A stretch of 64,000 nucleotides of DNA, from the NCBI RefSeq assembly GCF_015679185.1, contig NZ_CP064939.1:4526001-4590000 (forward strand), given 5' to 3'. Positions 26,842-36,337 of this stretch are shown piece by piece (the first letter of the stretch is position 1; every line of letters starts with the position of its first letter). The notes below the pieces were generated by a model. It was not told where the DNA came from. It did no database searches and worked only from the letters and a program-made list of their open reading frames with translations. A program made the translations under genes and the position numbers. The DNA is from Pedobacter endophyticus (GTDB taxonomy: Bacteria; Bacteroidota; Bacteroidia; Sphingobacteriales; Sphingobacteriaceae).

Positions 26842-26872
26842 GTGGATTGATACCAATTTTGTATCAATCCAC
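26842..26872. terminator. Hairpin between convergent genes
   Basis: GTGGATTGATAC and its exact complement form a 12-base stem with a 7-base loop between the ends of the GreA-like gene and the TonB receptor gene. No long T run on either strand. Confidence 0.6.
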
Positions 26873-26889
26873 ATCGTTATTGGCGTAAA

Positions 26890-29241
26890 TTAAATCCTGA
26901 TATTCAAGGTTAAACGGTAAGATGCTCCCTTACCTTTAATATAATCGGTGTTGCGGGCAGTATATTGCGACCTCGGTGTAAAATAATCCTCGTTGAACAT
27001 GTTTTCAACACCTAAATTAATAGATGTAGCAGGCGTTATATGATAAAATATAGCAGAATTGAATAAATTATAAGCCTTTACCGGACCTTCAAAAGGGTTG
27101 TACAGTCCATTCGCTTTCTTTGCAAACCGGTCTCTGCTCGTAATGCCCGTGTATTGTAGCAACAGGTTGAGCTTGCCAGATAAAATGCTGTAATTGATGT
27201 TTGCGCCAAACATAGGGGCGCCAATACGATGGCCAGACAGATATTCGTCTTTCTCTCCGTTATACTTGCCATCATCGTCGGCATCTGCCTTACCTTCAAC
27301 AAAGCTATAGTTTACGGCTGCCTTCAAAGCTTTTGTAACTTTCATTTCAGCATTTAACTCAAAGCCGTAAATGCGTTCCGGCGCTCTAACCACGATATAT
27401 TCGCCGTTGTTAAATACACTATTAGCGCCAAGGCTCGATTTACTGATATAACCCGTGGCTTCGAAGCGGAGATTTTTGACTTTACTCACAAAGCCAGCTT
27501 CATAGCTATCCACAATAACTGCCTCTGTGTTAATTTTGGCAATGTCGTTCACCTTCGCCGCACGCAGCGCTACGCCAACGTCGGAAACTGTAAAGCCTTG
27601 AGAGAAACTGATGTAGGGCGAAAAATAATCCGAAGTGTTATATCGTAAGCCTACGTTAAATACGAGTGGGTTGTAATGCAGATTGCCGCCCCTTACATCG
27701 ATCGATGGCGTAACAACCCCCGTTGTCGTGTTTTTAGAAGGTAATGTTTTGTAATCATTTACCTCAATGTTTACGCTTTCGAACCTCAAACCGCCTTTCA
27801 AAATTAGTTTGTCGAAAAAGGTAAACCGAGCCTGCGCAAACGGTGCATAATTAACCATATCCATTTCCGGCACCCAAATGCGCCCATCAACCAATGGTTG
27901 AGAGGTTCTATCCCTTTGTGCATCTAATCCATATGTTACATTGGCATCAGCAGAAGCAAAATAAAAAGGAGTATTCAACACCAGCCTTGCTCCATTTTTT
28001 TTGGAAAGCACTCTCGATACACCGCCATCAACAAAAGCCTCCGAATAAAAAAATACATTATCTACACTCTGGTAGTAAAAGTCGGCATTGTAGGTCGTGT
28101 TTGCAACACCTGTTTCGCCCGCAAAAAATATATTCGCGTTGTGATTTCCCTTTACACCCTGCGGCACACCGCTAGCCTGGCCTTGCATTGCCGTAGTTTT
28201 TATGCCCTTGGCATAATCTCCATTTACTGTAATGTAATTGGTAGCTTGCCTGCTGGAATAGAAATTATACGTTGCCTGAACCTTATGCTTGCTATTGAAT
28301 TTATAGCCCAATTTTGCAAACGCATTATAAGAATCGGTTTCCCCAAGCCCATAAACAGGAGGCATTATATCGCCCTTTGCATCTTTAAGCTCACCAGTTT
28401 GCTCGTAAACACCGCTTAAGGCATAGCTTAATTTACCTTTGTCGCCATAAAATAACTGACTGATTCTGCCGCCCATGCTATTGGCCTTGTTAACCAAAGA
28501 TCCTGTTGTTGCTATTGAGGTTTGGCTGTTAATAACCTTATCGGTTTTGGCGCTGCGTGTAAAATAATTGATTAAGCCACCTGCGGCGCCATTTCCGTAA
28601 ATAGCGGTTGCGCCTTTAACAACCTCCACCCTTTCAATAACTGCTGGATCTAGAGCTCTTAAATCCATGGCCCCGTTACGAAGTGGAGTAGATTGTGGTA
28701 CACCATCTACCATAATCAATAGGCTACGTCCGCGAAGCGTTTGCCCGGCATTACTGCTCAAACCCGTGCTCGGTGCCAGGCCAGGTACATAAGTTTGAAG
28801 AATTGTAGCAATATTGCTCGAAATATTGATGTTATCCTGCAGGGTTTTGAGCCCCACAACAGTTACAGAAGAGGGTATTTGATCAATTGTTTCAGGAGTT
28901 CTTCCTGCAGATATAACCACATCGTTTAGCTGCCCCTGGTTTTCTATCAAGGTTAGGTTTAAGTTTGTGGTTTGCCCAACTGCAACGCTCACCTCTGTTT
29001 TTTGCGTTTCAAATTCAAGCGAACTTGCTATTAAAATATACGTACCAGCCTTAACATCATTTAAGATATAATTGCCGCTCACATCCGAAACAGTGCCTTT
29101 GCCCGTGCCTTCAAAAACAATGCTGACATGTGCTGCTGGTTTCCCATTTGAGGTAGTTAAGGTACCCTTAATAATCCCCGTTTGGCCATACAACAACGAA
29201 CTGATAAAAACTGTGATCAACAGACTAAAAATTTTCTTCAT
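26890..29241 (-). CDS. TonB-dependent outer-membrane receptor (siderophore type)
   Basis: A protein of 783 residues: a signal peptide (LLITVFISSLLYGQ), a carboxypeptidase-regulatory-like beta-sandwich (GIIKGTLTTSNGKPAAHVSIVFEG, about 22-105), a plug domain (TPETIDQIPSSVTVVGLKTLQ; RVEVVKGATAIYGNGAAGGLINY), then a 22-strand barrel ending in aromatic-containing strands (YRLTLNIRI). The plug and the spacing LGVENMFNEDYFTPRSQY resemble iron-siderophore receptors, not SusC sugar receptors, and no SusD follows. It would import a siderophore or another scarce ligand using TonB energy. Single gene with a long leader. Confidence 0.9.
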   Translation of the reverse strand: MKKIFSLLITVFISSLLYGQTGIIKGTLTTSNGKPAAHVSIVFEGTGKGTVSDVSGNYILNDVKAGTYILIASSLEFETQKTEVSVAVGQTTNLNLTLIENQGQLNDVVISAGRTPETIDQIPSSVTVVGLKTLQDNINISSNIATILQTYVPGLAPSTGLSSNAGQTLRGRSLLIMVDGVPQSTPLRNGAMDLRALDPAVIERVEVVKGATAIYGNGAAGGLINYFTRSAKTDKVINSQTSIATTGSLVNKANSMGGRISQLFYGDKGKLSYALSGVYEQTGELKDAKGDIMPPVYGLGETDSYNAFAKLGYKFNSKHKVQATYNFYSSRQATNYITVNGDYAKGIKTTAMQGQASGVPQGVKGNHNANIFFAGETGVANTTYNADFYYQSVDNVFFYSEAFVDGGVSRVLSKKNGARLVLNTPFYFASADANVTYGLDAQRDRTSQPLVDGRIWVPEMDMVNYAPFAQARFTFFDKLILKGGLRFESVNIEVNDYKTLPSKNTTTGVVTPSIDVRGGNLHYNPLVFNVGLRYNTSDYFSPYISFSQGFTVSDVGVALRAAKVNDIAKINTEAVIVDSYEAGFVSKVKNLRFEATGYISKSSLGANSVFNNGEYIVVRAPERIYGFELNAEMKVTKALKAAVNYSFVEGKADADDDGKYNGEKDEYLSGHRIGAPMFGANINYSILSGKLNLLLQYTGITSRDRFAKKANGLYNPFEGPVKAYNLFNSAIFYHITPATSINLGVENMFNEDYFTPRSQYTARNTDYIKGKGASYRLTLNIRI

Positions 29242-29363
29242 TTAATTAAATTTTGTGTTAAAAATTAATGATAATTTGATGTACACTGGGATGTGAGTCA
29301 AACGAAGAAATGAACTGTGGATAATGGTTTTTATTTTTATCTGGACTAATTATTAATTAGCTA

Positions 29364-29392
29364 CGAAGATAGCTTTTATAAAATTCAATCAA
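29364..29392 (-). promoter_or_regulatory. Possible promoter of the TonB receptor gene
   Basis: On the reverse strand TTG (29392-29390), an 18-base spacer and TATCTTCG (29371-29364), one base off consensus. It would give a leader of about 115 bases, room for post-transcriptional control. Confidence 0.35.
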
Positions 29393-29560
29393 AATAAAAT
29401 CATCAGTTTCTCTCGCGAATAATAAGTTTAGTTGCCAAAGCACACTAATCCGCCAAAATCTTATAAACATTTTAAGCCTCCTGCGGTTGCTTTAGGTAGG
29501 GATCGTTAGAAACGCGATACCACTTTATTGTTATTTATAAGTATTTTTGAACGCGACGAT

Positions 29561-30622
29561 ATGCTACTTAATTATTTACGTCTTTTATTGCTTCCATTTT
29601 CACTGATTTATGCCATGGCCATTACCTTGCGCAAAAAATTATACGATTGGGGCCTGATGCGGTCAGTTACTGCTGATTTACCTGTAATTTGTGTAGGCAA
29701 TTTGGCTATTGGCGGTTCGGGCAAAACGCCCACAACCGAATATTTGGTAAGGCTTTTGGCCGAGTATAAAGTGGCCATTTTAAGCAGGGGATACGGGCGG
29801 AAAACAAAAGGCTTTATCATTGCTGATGACGCCGCAACCGCCGAAACCATTGGCGATGAGCCTTTACAATATTACCAGAAATTTGAAAACGTAACCGTTG
29901 CCGTTTGCGAAGATCGAGTTAAGGGAATTGAAAAACTAAAGCACAGCCACGATTTAATTATACTCGATGATGCCTTTCAGCACAGAGCCATTAAGGCCGG
30001 TTTCAATATTTTGCTGTTCGAATTCAGGAAACTGGGCACCCTGCAGTTTTTGCTTCCAGCAGGCAATTTAAGAGATGTTTTTTCGTCGCGGAAACGTGCA
30101 GATGTTCTCCTGGTTACAAAATCGCCAGTTCCGTTGCTGCATGTTGCGCAGCAGGCTTCGATAAACGAACTGCAGCCGAACGATAACCAAAAAGTACTTC
30201 ATTCTTACCTAAAGTACGGCGAGTTACAGCACCTGTATACAGACGAGCAACGATCGCTCGAATCGATAAAAGACCACGAGATTTTCTTACTTACCGGAAT
30301 TGCTAATCCTGCCCCACTTATCGAAGAGCTCGAAAAGTACACCAAAACCATAAAACACGAGGAATTTCGCGATCATTACGCCTTTAAAACCGAGGATATC
30401 AAAAAGTTTAAATCAGCTTTCCAATCGTCGGCCAAAAATGAAAAAGTGATCATCACAACAGAAAAGGATAGCAAACGTTTAAAAGCTGTGGGATTTGAAG
30501 ATTTACTGGTAAATTTACCCGTATATTTTTTACCCATCGAGGTTGATTTATTTGAAGAAGATAAAGTTACCTTTGATGAACTTATTTTAACCTATGTTAA
30601 GAGCAATAGAAGAAACCGTTGA
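29561..30622 (+). CDS. lpxK: Tetraacyldisaccharide 4'-kinase (lipid A synthesis)
   Basis: Phosphorylates the 4' position of the lipid A disaccharide at the inner membrane. From the ATG at 29561 (MLLNYLRLLLLPFSLIYA) it has 353 residues, with an N-terminal membrane-binding helix and then P-loop GGSGKTP at residues 51-57 within VICVGNLAIGGSGKTPTTEYL. AILSRGYGRKTKGF, the acidic IGDEPLQYY and LIILDDAFQHR follow, all typical of LpxK. An earlier in-frame ATG at 29528 lies in the likely promoter region. It overlaps the PNP start by 29 bases and leads a three-gene operon. Confidence 0.95.
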   Translation: MLLNYLRLLLLPFSLIYAMAITLRKKLYDWGLMRSVTADLPVICVGNLAIGGSGKTPTTEYLVRLLAEYKVAILSRGYGRKTKGFIIADDAATAETIGDEPLQYYQKFENVTVAVCEDRVKGIEKLKHSHDLIILDDAFQHRAIKAGFNILLFEFRKLGTLQFLLPAGNLRDVFSSRKRADVLLVTKSPVPLLHVAQQASINELQPNDNQKVLHSYLKYGELQHLYTDEQRSLESIKDHEIFLLTGIANPAPLIEELEKYTKTIKHEEFRDHYAFKTEDIKKFKSAFQSSAKNEKVIITTEKDSKRLKAVGFEDLLVNLPVYFLPIEVDLFEEDKVTFDELILTYVKSNRRNR

Positions 30623-31409
30623 ATATATAAAGCGCAAAACCGAAAACTTTAAACCCGAAATCGGAATAGTTTTGGGCACAGGCTTAGGTGGTTTAGTTAA
30701 AGAAATACAAATTGAGCATCAATTGATGTACTCCAATATTCCAAATTTTCCCATCTCAACATTGGAGTTTCACAGTGGAAAATTGATTTTCGGAACATTA
30801 AGCGGAAAAAAAATCGTGGCGATGCAAGGCCGGTTACACTATTACGAAGGCTACACCATGCAACAGATCACCTTTCCGGTAAGGGTAATGAAAGGGCTTG
30901 GCATCCAAAATTTAATCGTTTCTAATGCCGCAGGGTCGCTAAACCCCGAATTTAAACGTGGCGATTTAATGATCATCGAAGATCACATCAACCTTCAGCC
31001 CGATAATCCCTTACGTGGTTTAATCGAAAGTTCCTTAGGTCCACGCTTTCCCGATATGAGCGAACCTTACAAGCGTGATATTATTGCTAAAGCCTTAAGC
31101 ATTGCGAACGAGGTAGCTATTAACTGCCACAAAGGGGTGTATGTTGCTGTTTCAGGGCCTAATTTAGAAACCAAAGCTGAATACAAATATTTGCGGTTAA
31201 TTGGCGGAGACGCTGTAGGGATGAGCACCGTACCCGAGGTAATTGTTGCCAACCAGGCCGGCCTGCCCGTGTTTGCAATATCGGTGCTTACCGATGAGGG
31301 CTTCCCCGAAGATCTGCAACCCTTTAATTTAGATGAAATTTTAGCGGTTGCCGCAAAGGCCGAACCAAAAATGACCGAAATTTTGACACGACTAATTGCT
31401 GAAATATAA
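30594..31409 (+). CDS. Purine nucleoside phosphorylase (trimeric class)
   Basis: Cleaves purine nucleosides with phosphate to base and ribose 1-phosphate in purine salvage. At 271 residues it matches the trimeric, human-like PNP family: GIVLGTGLGGLVKEI near residue 24, TLEFHSGKL, MQGRLHYYEGYTMQQI, SNAAGSLNPEFKRGDLMII, GPNLETKAEY, VGMSTVPEVIVANQAGL and SVLTDEGFPE. It starts inside the last codons of lpxK, so it is translationally coupled, and it ends one base before the porin gene. Confidence 0.95.
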   Translation: MLRAIEETVEYIKRKTENFKPEIGIVLGTGLGGLVKEIQIEHQLMYSNIPNFPISTLEFHSGKLIFGTLSGKKIVAMQGRLHYYEGYTMQQITFPVRVMKGLGIQNLIVSNAAGSLNPEFKRGDLMIIEDHINLQPDNPLRGLIESSLGPRFPDMSEPYKRDIIAKALSIANEVAINCHKGVYVAVSGPNLETKAEYKYLRLIGGDAVGMSTVPEVIVANQAGLPVFAISVLTDEGFPEDLQPFNLDEILAVAAKAEPKMTEILTRLIAEI

Positions 31410-31410
31410 G

Positions 31411-33417
31411 ATGGGCAAAGTTGTTCGGATTCTCTTATTTTTCTTGCTGCTCTTGGGCGTTAACAGCGCATTTGCGCAGGATTTAAAAACGTCTGTTGGC
31501 GATAACAAAGAGCTGGATTCTGTGCGGAACAAGCTCGATGCCGGGAAAGACTCAGTGGTTTTTACCGCCAAATACATCCGCTACACCAAACTGTCGCTCA
31601 GTAAAGACAGCATAGTGCTGTTGCCTTTAGATACCTCTACTGTAAACATCCAAAACTACAGCCCTTTATTACAGCCACTTCACCCCACTATCAGTACCGG
31701 TAACATGGGTTTATCGGCTCGGCCATTGCTGTATGAACCGAGCAAACGTATCGGCTTCGATCCCGGATTTCATTCCCTCGATTACTATGCCCTTACGCCC
31801 GAGGATATCATCTACTATCAGGCCAGAGCACCGTTTACAAGCCTATACTTTGTTAGTGCAGGCCAAAAAGAACAGCTCTTTAGGGCAATCCACAGCCAAA
31901 ATGTTAAAAAGAACTGGAATGTGGGCGTCAACTTCAATCGTGCCGATTCAAAAGGTTTTTATGCCCGCCAACGTGGCGATAACCTTAACGTAGCCGTGTT
32001 TTCGTGGTACCAATCGCCAAACAAACGCTACAATATGTGGGCATCCGCCATTTTTAATACCATGCGAGCCTATGAAAACGGTTCGACGGAAGCTACTGAC
32101 TTATTTGAGCCTGGTTACGACAAAATCAGCCGGGATGCAGAGCCCGTAAACCTAGAGGCCTCGCGGAACCTATATCGAAAAAATACCCTGTTTTTAAAGC
32201 AGACGTATTATGTGGGCCGGATAGATACCTCAGCAAATGAAAACAACGGCGCATTGCCAACCAATAAAGTATCGTACACTTTGCAGTACGATAATGACAG
32301 TTATACGTTTTATAAAACCGGTTCGGACCCGAACAACGTAATGCCCCCTGGTATTAACAACACTGAATTTACCAACGACTCTACCCACGTACAACACATT
32401 AAAAACGAATTTATTTATAGCTTCTTCCTTCGGGCGAAAGACACAAAGGTGATTAAAAATGAGTTAAAGGTTGATGCCGGCATTCGTCAGGACTTTTACA
32501 AACACCAGTATTTTGGCGTAAAGGCCGATAGAACAAACTACGAGCAAAGTAAGTTTAATTATCAAAACACTACGGTTCTGGGTGCTGCGGGGTATCGATT
32601 TAGCAGTAATATTGATTTTAATTTAGATATTCAGCAGATTTTGCAAGGTGAAAACGCCGGAGATTATTTGTATGAGGCCAAAAGCAAAATTCTTTTAGGC
32701 AAATCGATCGGAAGGATCGAGTTGGGTGCCTACGTACAAAATCAAACGCCTGCCGCCATATTCAATTATTATCATGGCAACCACTACCAATGGGATTATC
32801 AGGATTTTAAGAACACAAAAGTTGCAAACTTATCGTTCAACTACATTAATGATAAATATGGCTTCAATGCAGGCGCAAAATATTTTCTAACTTCCAATTA
32901 TCTTTATTTCGGGTTAGATAATGCTAATGGCTACAATTCTATTCTCCCTCAGCAGGAAACGGCCGATATCAGTTTGATCAGGATAGACATTCAGAAGAAA
33001 TGGCGCTTCGGGAAATTTGTTCTCGAGAATTACATTGCTTACCAAAAAACAGATAAAAATTCGGTATTGCGGACGCCTGAGTTTTACACCTACAACAGTT
33101 TCTATTTTGATAATGTGTTTTTTAAGGTGCTGAAAACTAATGTTGGTTTTGATGTGAGGTACAATTCAGAATATGCCAATTACTTTTACTCGCCCGCAAC
33201 GGCGCAGTTTTATATCGACACCAACAATCCGGTATCGTTAAGTTCGCGGCCAGTTGCCGATGTGTTTTTAAAGGCGAACCTTAAACGTGCCAATATTTTT
33301 GTAAAATACGATTTTGTTAATCAGGGCTTATTTCAAAAAGGCTATTATACCGTTAATCGCTACCCCATGCAAGATGCCTTGTTGAAATTTGGCGTAAGCT
33401 GGAATTTTTACGATTAA
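31411..33417 (+). CDS. Putative porin (Porin_10-type outer-membrane protein)
   Basis: From the ATG at 31411 (MGKVVRILLFFLLLLGVNSAFAQ) the protein is 668 residues with a clear signal peptide. The N-terminal region to about residue 90 is polar. Then alternating aromatic strands (YYQARAPFTSLYFVSAGQKEQ; NWNVGVNFNRADSKGFYARQ; KWRFGKFVLENYIAYQKT) run to a final FGVSWNFYD, the pattern of an outer-membrane barrel. It resembles the Bacteroidota putative porin family (Porin_10). The start lies one base after the PNP stop. Substrate unknown. Confidence 0.85.
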   Translation: MGKVVRILLFFLLLLGVNSAFAQDLKTSVGDNKELDSVRNKLDAGKDSVVFTAKYIRYTKLSLSKDSIVLLPLDTSTVNIQNYSPLLQPLHPTISTGNMGLSARPLLYEPSKRIGFDPGFHSLDYYALTPEDIIYYQARAPFTSLYFVSAGQKEQLFRAIHSQNVKKNWNVGVNFNRADSKGFYARQRGDNLNVAVFSWYQSPNKRYNMWASAIFNTMRAYENGSTEATDLFEPGYDKISRDAEPVNLEASRNLYRKNTLFLKQTYYVGRIDTSANENNGALPTNKVSYTLQYDNDSYTFYKTGSDPNNVMPPGINNTEFTNDSTHVQHIKNEFIYSFFLRAKDTKVIKNELKVDAGIRQDFYKHQYFGVKADRTNYEQSKFNYQNTTVLGAAGYRFSSNIDFNLDIQQILQGENAGDYLYEAKSKILLGKSIGRIELGAYVQNQTPAAIFNYYHGNHYQWDYQDFKNTKVANLSFNYINDKYGFNAGAKYFLTSNYLYFGLDNANGYNSILPQQETADISLIRIDIQKKWRFGKFVLENYIAYQKTDKNSVLRTPEFYTYNSFYFDNVFFKVLKTNVGFDVRYNSEYANYFYSPATAQFYIDTNNPVSLSSRPVADVFLKANLKRANIFVKYDFVNQGLFQKGYYTVNRYPMQDALLKFGVSWNFYD

Positions 33418-33500
33418 TTAGGCAATTGGTTCATTGGCGTACAGTCATCCGATGAATATAGGCAGTACGTTCAGATTCATCGGATGACTTTAACCTCCAG

Positions 33501-33775
33501 TTGTCACCCTGAGCGTAGTCGAAGGGCGGTACAAACGGGGCTTCGACTCCGCTCAGCCTGACATTGTGCAGGCAAGGCGATTAGTCAAAAAACTCAAGCT
33601 CCAATTGTCACCCTAAGCGTAGTCGAAGGGCAGTACAAACGGGGCTTCCACCAAACTCAGCCTGACATGGTTCAGGCAAGGCGATTAGTCAAAAACTCAA
33701 GCTTCAATTGTCGCCCTGAGCGTAGTCGAAGGGCGATATAAACGGGGCTTCTACTCGCTCAGCCTGACATGGTAT
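33501..33775. repeat. Three tandem copies of a 103-104-base repeat
   Basis: Units start at 33501, 33605 and 33708 with TTGTCACCCTGAGCGTAG-like sequence. Each has an inverted partner (CTTCGACTCCGCTCAGCCTGACA-like) and a spacer containing GGCGATTAGTCAAAAA; the third copy is truncated near 33775. They lie between the porin stop and a terminator. No coding potential. Confidence 0.85.
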
Positions 33776-33836
33776 ATATTAAGCCAAACACCGCATTGTA
33801 ACCAACAATTAAACCATAATAATTTTAAAACAAAAA

Positions 33837-33871
33837 ATCCCGTTCTGATTTCTCGGAACGGGATCTTTTTT
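33837..33871 (-). terminator. Terminator of the outer-membrane barrel gene
   Basis: ATCCCGTTC and GAACGGGAT form a 9-base stem with a 10-base loop, T-rich on both outer sides. It lies 15 bases after the stop of the reverse-strand gene. The stem resembles that at 43111-43148. Confidence 0.85.
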
Positions 33872-33885
33872 ATTGTTAAATCCTC

Positions 33886-34623
33886 TTAGAATGAATAACC
33901 AACTGAGAAACCTAAAACACGGTTAGTTAACTTGCCATCACCAGATCTAGCGTCTTTCGGAACTAAATTCGTCAATCCTAAACCATAGTTAGCACCTACT
34001 AAGAAACCAGAATTTGTACGGTACGCTAAACCGAAATTAGCGCCAAATTCGGTACTTGCATAGTTTTTGTCTGCCGCAGAACCGAATGATAAATCATCTT
34101 CGCTTGAAGAGTTCGCTACAGTTGAAGTATTCGAGGTCGTGTTAAGTGTTGTAATTGATCCTTCTCTTTTGTTTTTTCCAGAAATGTTAAAGCCAACATA
34201 CGGACCAGCAGAAATTTGAACTGCACCGGCGCTACCAGTTGGAATTCTGAAAACCGCATTAATTGGAACCTCAATAGCCATTAAATTGGTTTTATTTGTT
34301 GCAACAGTTGTTGTTGTGGTGTTGCCAATTGTAGTCACATCTGTCGATTCGAATTTGGCACCCTTGTTTTGTAGCGAAACTCCCGGCTGGATAAAGAAAT
34401 TGTTTCCTACACCAAAATCGGCAAAAGCAGTAACGTTAAACCCAACATTGTCTTTCATGTTGTCGTTGTAAGTTGTGCTTCCATCAAAATCGCTGGCATG
34501 GAACCTCGATAAGTTTACACCTGCCTTAATACCAAATCTTGCATCAGAGCCTGTCATTGTTGTTTGTGCGAAAGCGCCAGTTGCCAACAAGATAACCGAT
34601 GCGCTTAATAGTAACTTTTTCAT
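33886..34623 (-). CDS. Outer-membrane beta-barrel protein (porin family)
   Basis: A protein of 245 residues with a signal peptide (MKKLLLSASVILLATGAFAQ). The remainder alternates in the manner of an eight-stranded barrel: RFGIKAGVNLSRF, VGFNVTAFADFGVGNNFFIQPG, ISAGPYVGFNISG, FGANFGLAYRTNSGFLVGANYG and a final VLGFSVGYSF ending in Phe, the usual C-terminal outer-membrane signal. It matches the common Bacteroidota PorT/OMP_b-brl_2-type proteins. An unusual Thr/Ser/Asn-rich loop lies at about residues 95-110. Function not known. Confidence 0.85.
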   Translation of the reverse strand: MKKLLLSASVILLATGAFAQTTMTGSDARFGIKAGVNLSRFHASDFDGSTTYNDNMKDNVGFNVTAFADFGVGNNFFIQPGVSLQNKGAKFESTDVTTIGNTTTTTVATNKTNLMAIEVPINAVFRIPTGSAGAVQISAGPYVGFNISGKNKREGSITTLNTTSNTSTVANSSSEDDLSFGSAADKNYASTEFGANFGLAYRTNSGFLVGANYGLGLTNLVPKDARSGDGKLTNRVLGFSVGYSF

Positions 34624-34938
34624 AATATTTTTCTTTAGGTAAGAAATTCTGTTTAAAAATCCGGCTTATGCCTACTTGTTAATTACAAGCCCCATATCCA
34701 AAAGCTATGCCAAAGTATCATGTGTGTTACAAACTACATAGTTAAGTTATTGTGTTACAGTGGGTTTTTTAATTAATCTGTGCAAAAAGAGTAGATCGCG
34801 TTAACCTTAATAGTTGTGCGTTAATTTGTATAGATATCAGGAAAGACTACACAAACTGAGACGTACATGTCAAAAAACCAGCCATGAGATGAATATGAGG
34901 CGCCTTGCTATATTCACCCGATGACTTTAAAAAAAGAA
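34624..34938. other. Gene-free stretch of about 315 bases
   Basis: This holds the upstream region of the barrel gene and AT-rich sequence. I see no clear promoter match, gene or repeat. Confidence 0.5.
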
Positions 34939-36198
34939 CTATGTTTTTTGTGGTTTCTTTTTCGCTGCCGGAAACAATACATTATTTAAAATTAAGCGGT
35001 AACCTGGCGAATTAGGGTGCAGGTTCAAATCGGTTGGTGGGTCGCCCACGGCATGTTGATAATCTTCCGGATCGTGACCTCCGTAAAAGGTAAATTGCCC
35101 TTTTCCAATTTCGCCATGTAAATAACGAACTTCAGCCGCTCCTTTGTTTTCGCCCAAAACAGTTACACTGGTTTTGATGAGGTCTTTTTTGAAGGCCGTT
35201 GTTTGGCCCATAAATCCTTTAATTACTTTATCGTGGTTTTGGGTAAGCATGGTGGGAACCAGATCCCATTTTGCCGAAAAATCGAACAGCGTAAAGTAAT
35301 CGTTCGTTTTCGTAAGTGTTCTGTACTGGGTAACGTCAATATCCGAAAATTCGTAGTTCATAGGGTTCGTATCCAGTTTAAAATTCTGAAAGGCCAGTGT
35401 TTTATTGAAATCCATTTTCGATTGTGCGTTAGGATCTGCGGCATCGCCATCAAACATTTGAGCACAAATATCTACGCCATCGGCAGCCAGGGCAATATCG
35501 AAACTGTCCGTTCCAGAGCACATTGCAAACAAAAAGCCGCCACCGGCACAGTATTCCTTAATATGTTTTGCTACCGAAAGTTTCATTTCTGAAACTTTTT
35601 TAAAGCCCATCTTCTTTGCTAAAGCCTCCTGATTTTTTACATCTTCCTGGTACCAGCTAGCATACCTGAAGTTTGCCCAGAAACGCCCAAACTGGCCGGT
35701 AAAATCTTCATGATGTAAATGCAGCCAATCATATTTGCTGAGCTTATCCTGCAAAATATCGTCATCGTAAATCACATCGTAAGGTATCTCGGCATAAGTT
35801 AAAACCAGCGTCACGGCATCATCCCAGGGCAATTTACTTTTTGGTGAATAAACCGCAATTTTCGGCGTTTTCTCTAGTTTTACCATTTCCATATTAACCG
35901 ACGGATCGCTGATTTCGTTTAATAATGAAATCACTTTTCCATCTGCCATAACATCATAAGAAACGCCCCTTATCTTTAATTCATCCTCAACGGTTTTATT
36001 GTACTTAATTAAAAAACTTCCGCCGCGGTAGTTTAACAGCCAATCTACCTCCACCTGCTTACTAATGGTCCAATAGGCGATGCCGTATGCTTTTAGGTGG
36101 TTTTTCTGATCTTCATCCATGTAAATCAGCAACGACGAAGCTCGAAGTGCGAGGGAACAAAGCAGGCAAAAAACAAGGATATAATATTTCTTTTTCAA
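34939..36198 (-). CDS. Exported protein of the family labelled asparagine synthetase B, true function unknown
   Basis: A protein of 419 residues with an N-terminal signal peptide (YYILVFCLLCSLALRASS), which no asparagine synthetase has. It lacks the Ntn-type Cys2 glutaminase start and the SGG-DS ATP-binding loop of AsnB. Visible instead are MDEDQKNHLKAYGIAYW, VDWLLNYRGGSFLI, a Rossmann-like PKIAVYSPKSKLPWDDAVTLVL, YDWLHLHHEDFTGQFGRFW, and a nucleophile-elbow-like FLFAMCSGTDSFDIAL with a later YGGHDPEDYQH. That pattern recalls a class I glutamine-amidotransferase-like fold with Cys and His. Related Bacteroidota proteins carry the AsnB label in databases as I recall. A periplasmic hydrolase is a possibility, not a conclusion. 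Confidence 0.7.
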   Translation of the reverse strand: MKKKYYILVFCLLCSLALRASSLLIYMDEDQKNHLKAYGIAYWTISKQVEVDWLLNYRGGSFLIKYNKTVEDELKIRGVSYDVMADGKVISLLNEISDPSVNMEMVKLEKTPKIAVYSPKSKLPWDDAVTLVLTYAEIPYDVIYDDDILQDKLSKYDWLHLHHEDFTGQFGRFWANFRYASWYQEDVKNQEALAKKMGFKKVSEMKLSVAKHIKEYCAGGGFLFAMCSGTDSFDIALAADGVDICAQMFDGDAADPNAQSKMDFNKTLAFQNFKLDTNPMNYEFSDIDVTQYRTLTKTNDYFTLFDFSAKWDLVPTMLTQNHDKVIKGFMGQTTAFKKDLIKTSVTVLGENKGAAEVRYLHGEIGKGQFTFYGGHDPEDYQHAVGDPPTDLNLHPNSPGYRLILNNVLFPAAKKKPQKT

Positions 36199-36337
36199 AA
36201 TGGTAAAGGCTTAAAACACTAAAATACCGCATTTAAACTGTTTAGAAAAATTTAATGGTATTATAAGTTACACAATTTTGCTATTTTTGCCCTCTACTTT
36301 TTAGAACGCCCTTTTAGGTGGCAACAAATAAATAGAT

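Noticed and set aside
26890..29241. TonB receptor as a SusC partner of the fucosidases
   Set aside because: No SusD gene follows, the plug and barrel look siderophore-like, and pruA and a GreA-like gene separate it from the fucose locus.
33501..33775. Tandem repeats that might be taken for a CRISPR array
   Set aside because: Units are 103-104 bases long, with no short constant repeat separated by variable spacers, and no cas genes are present.
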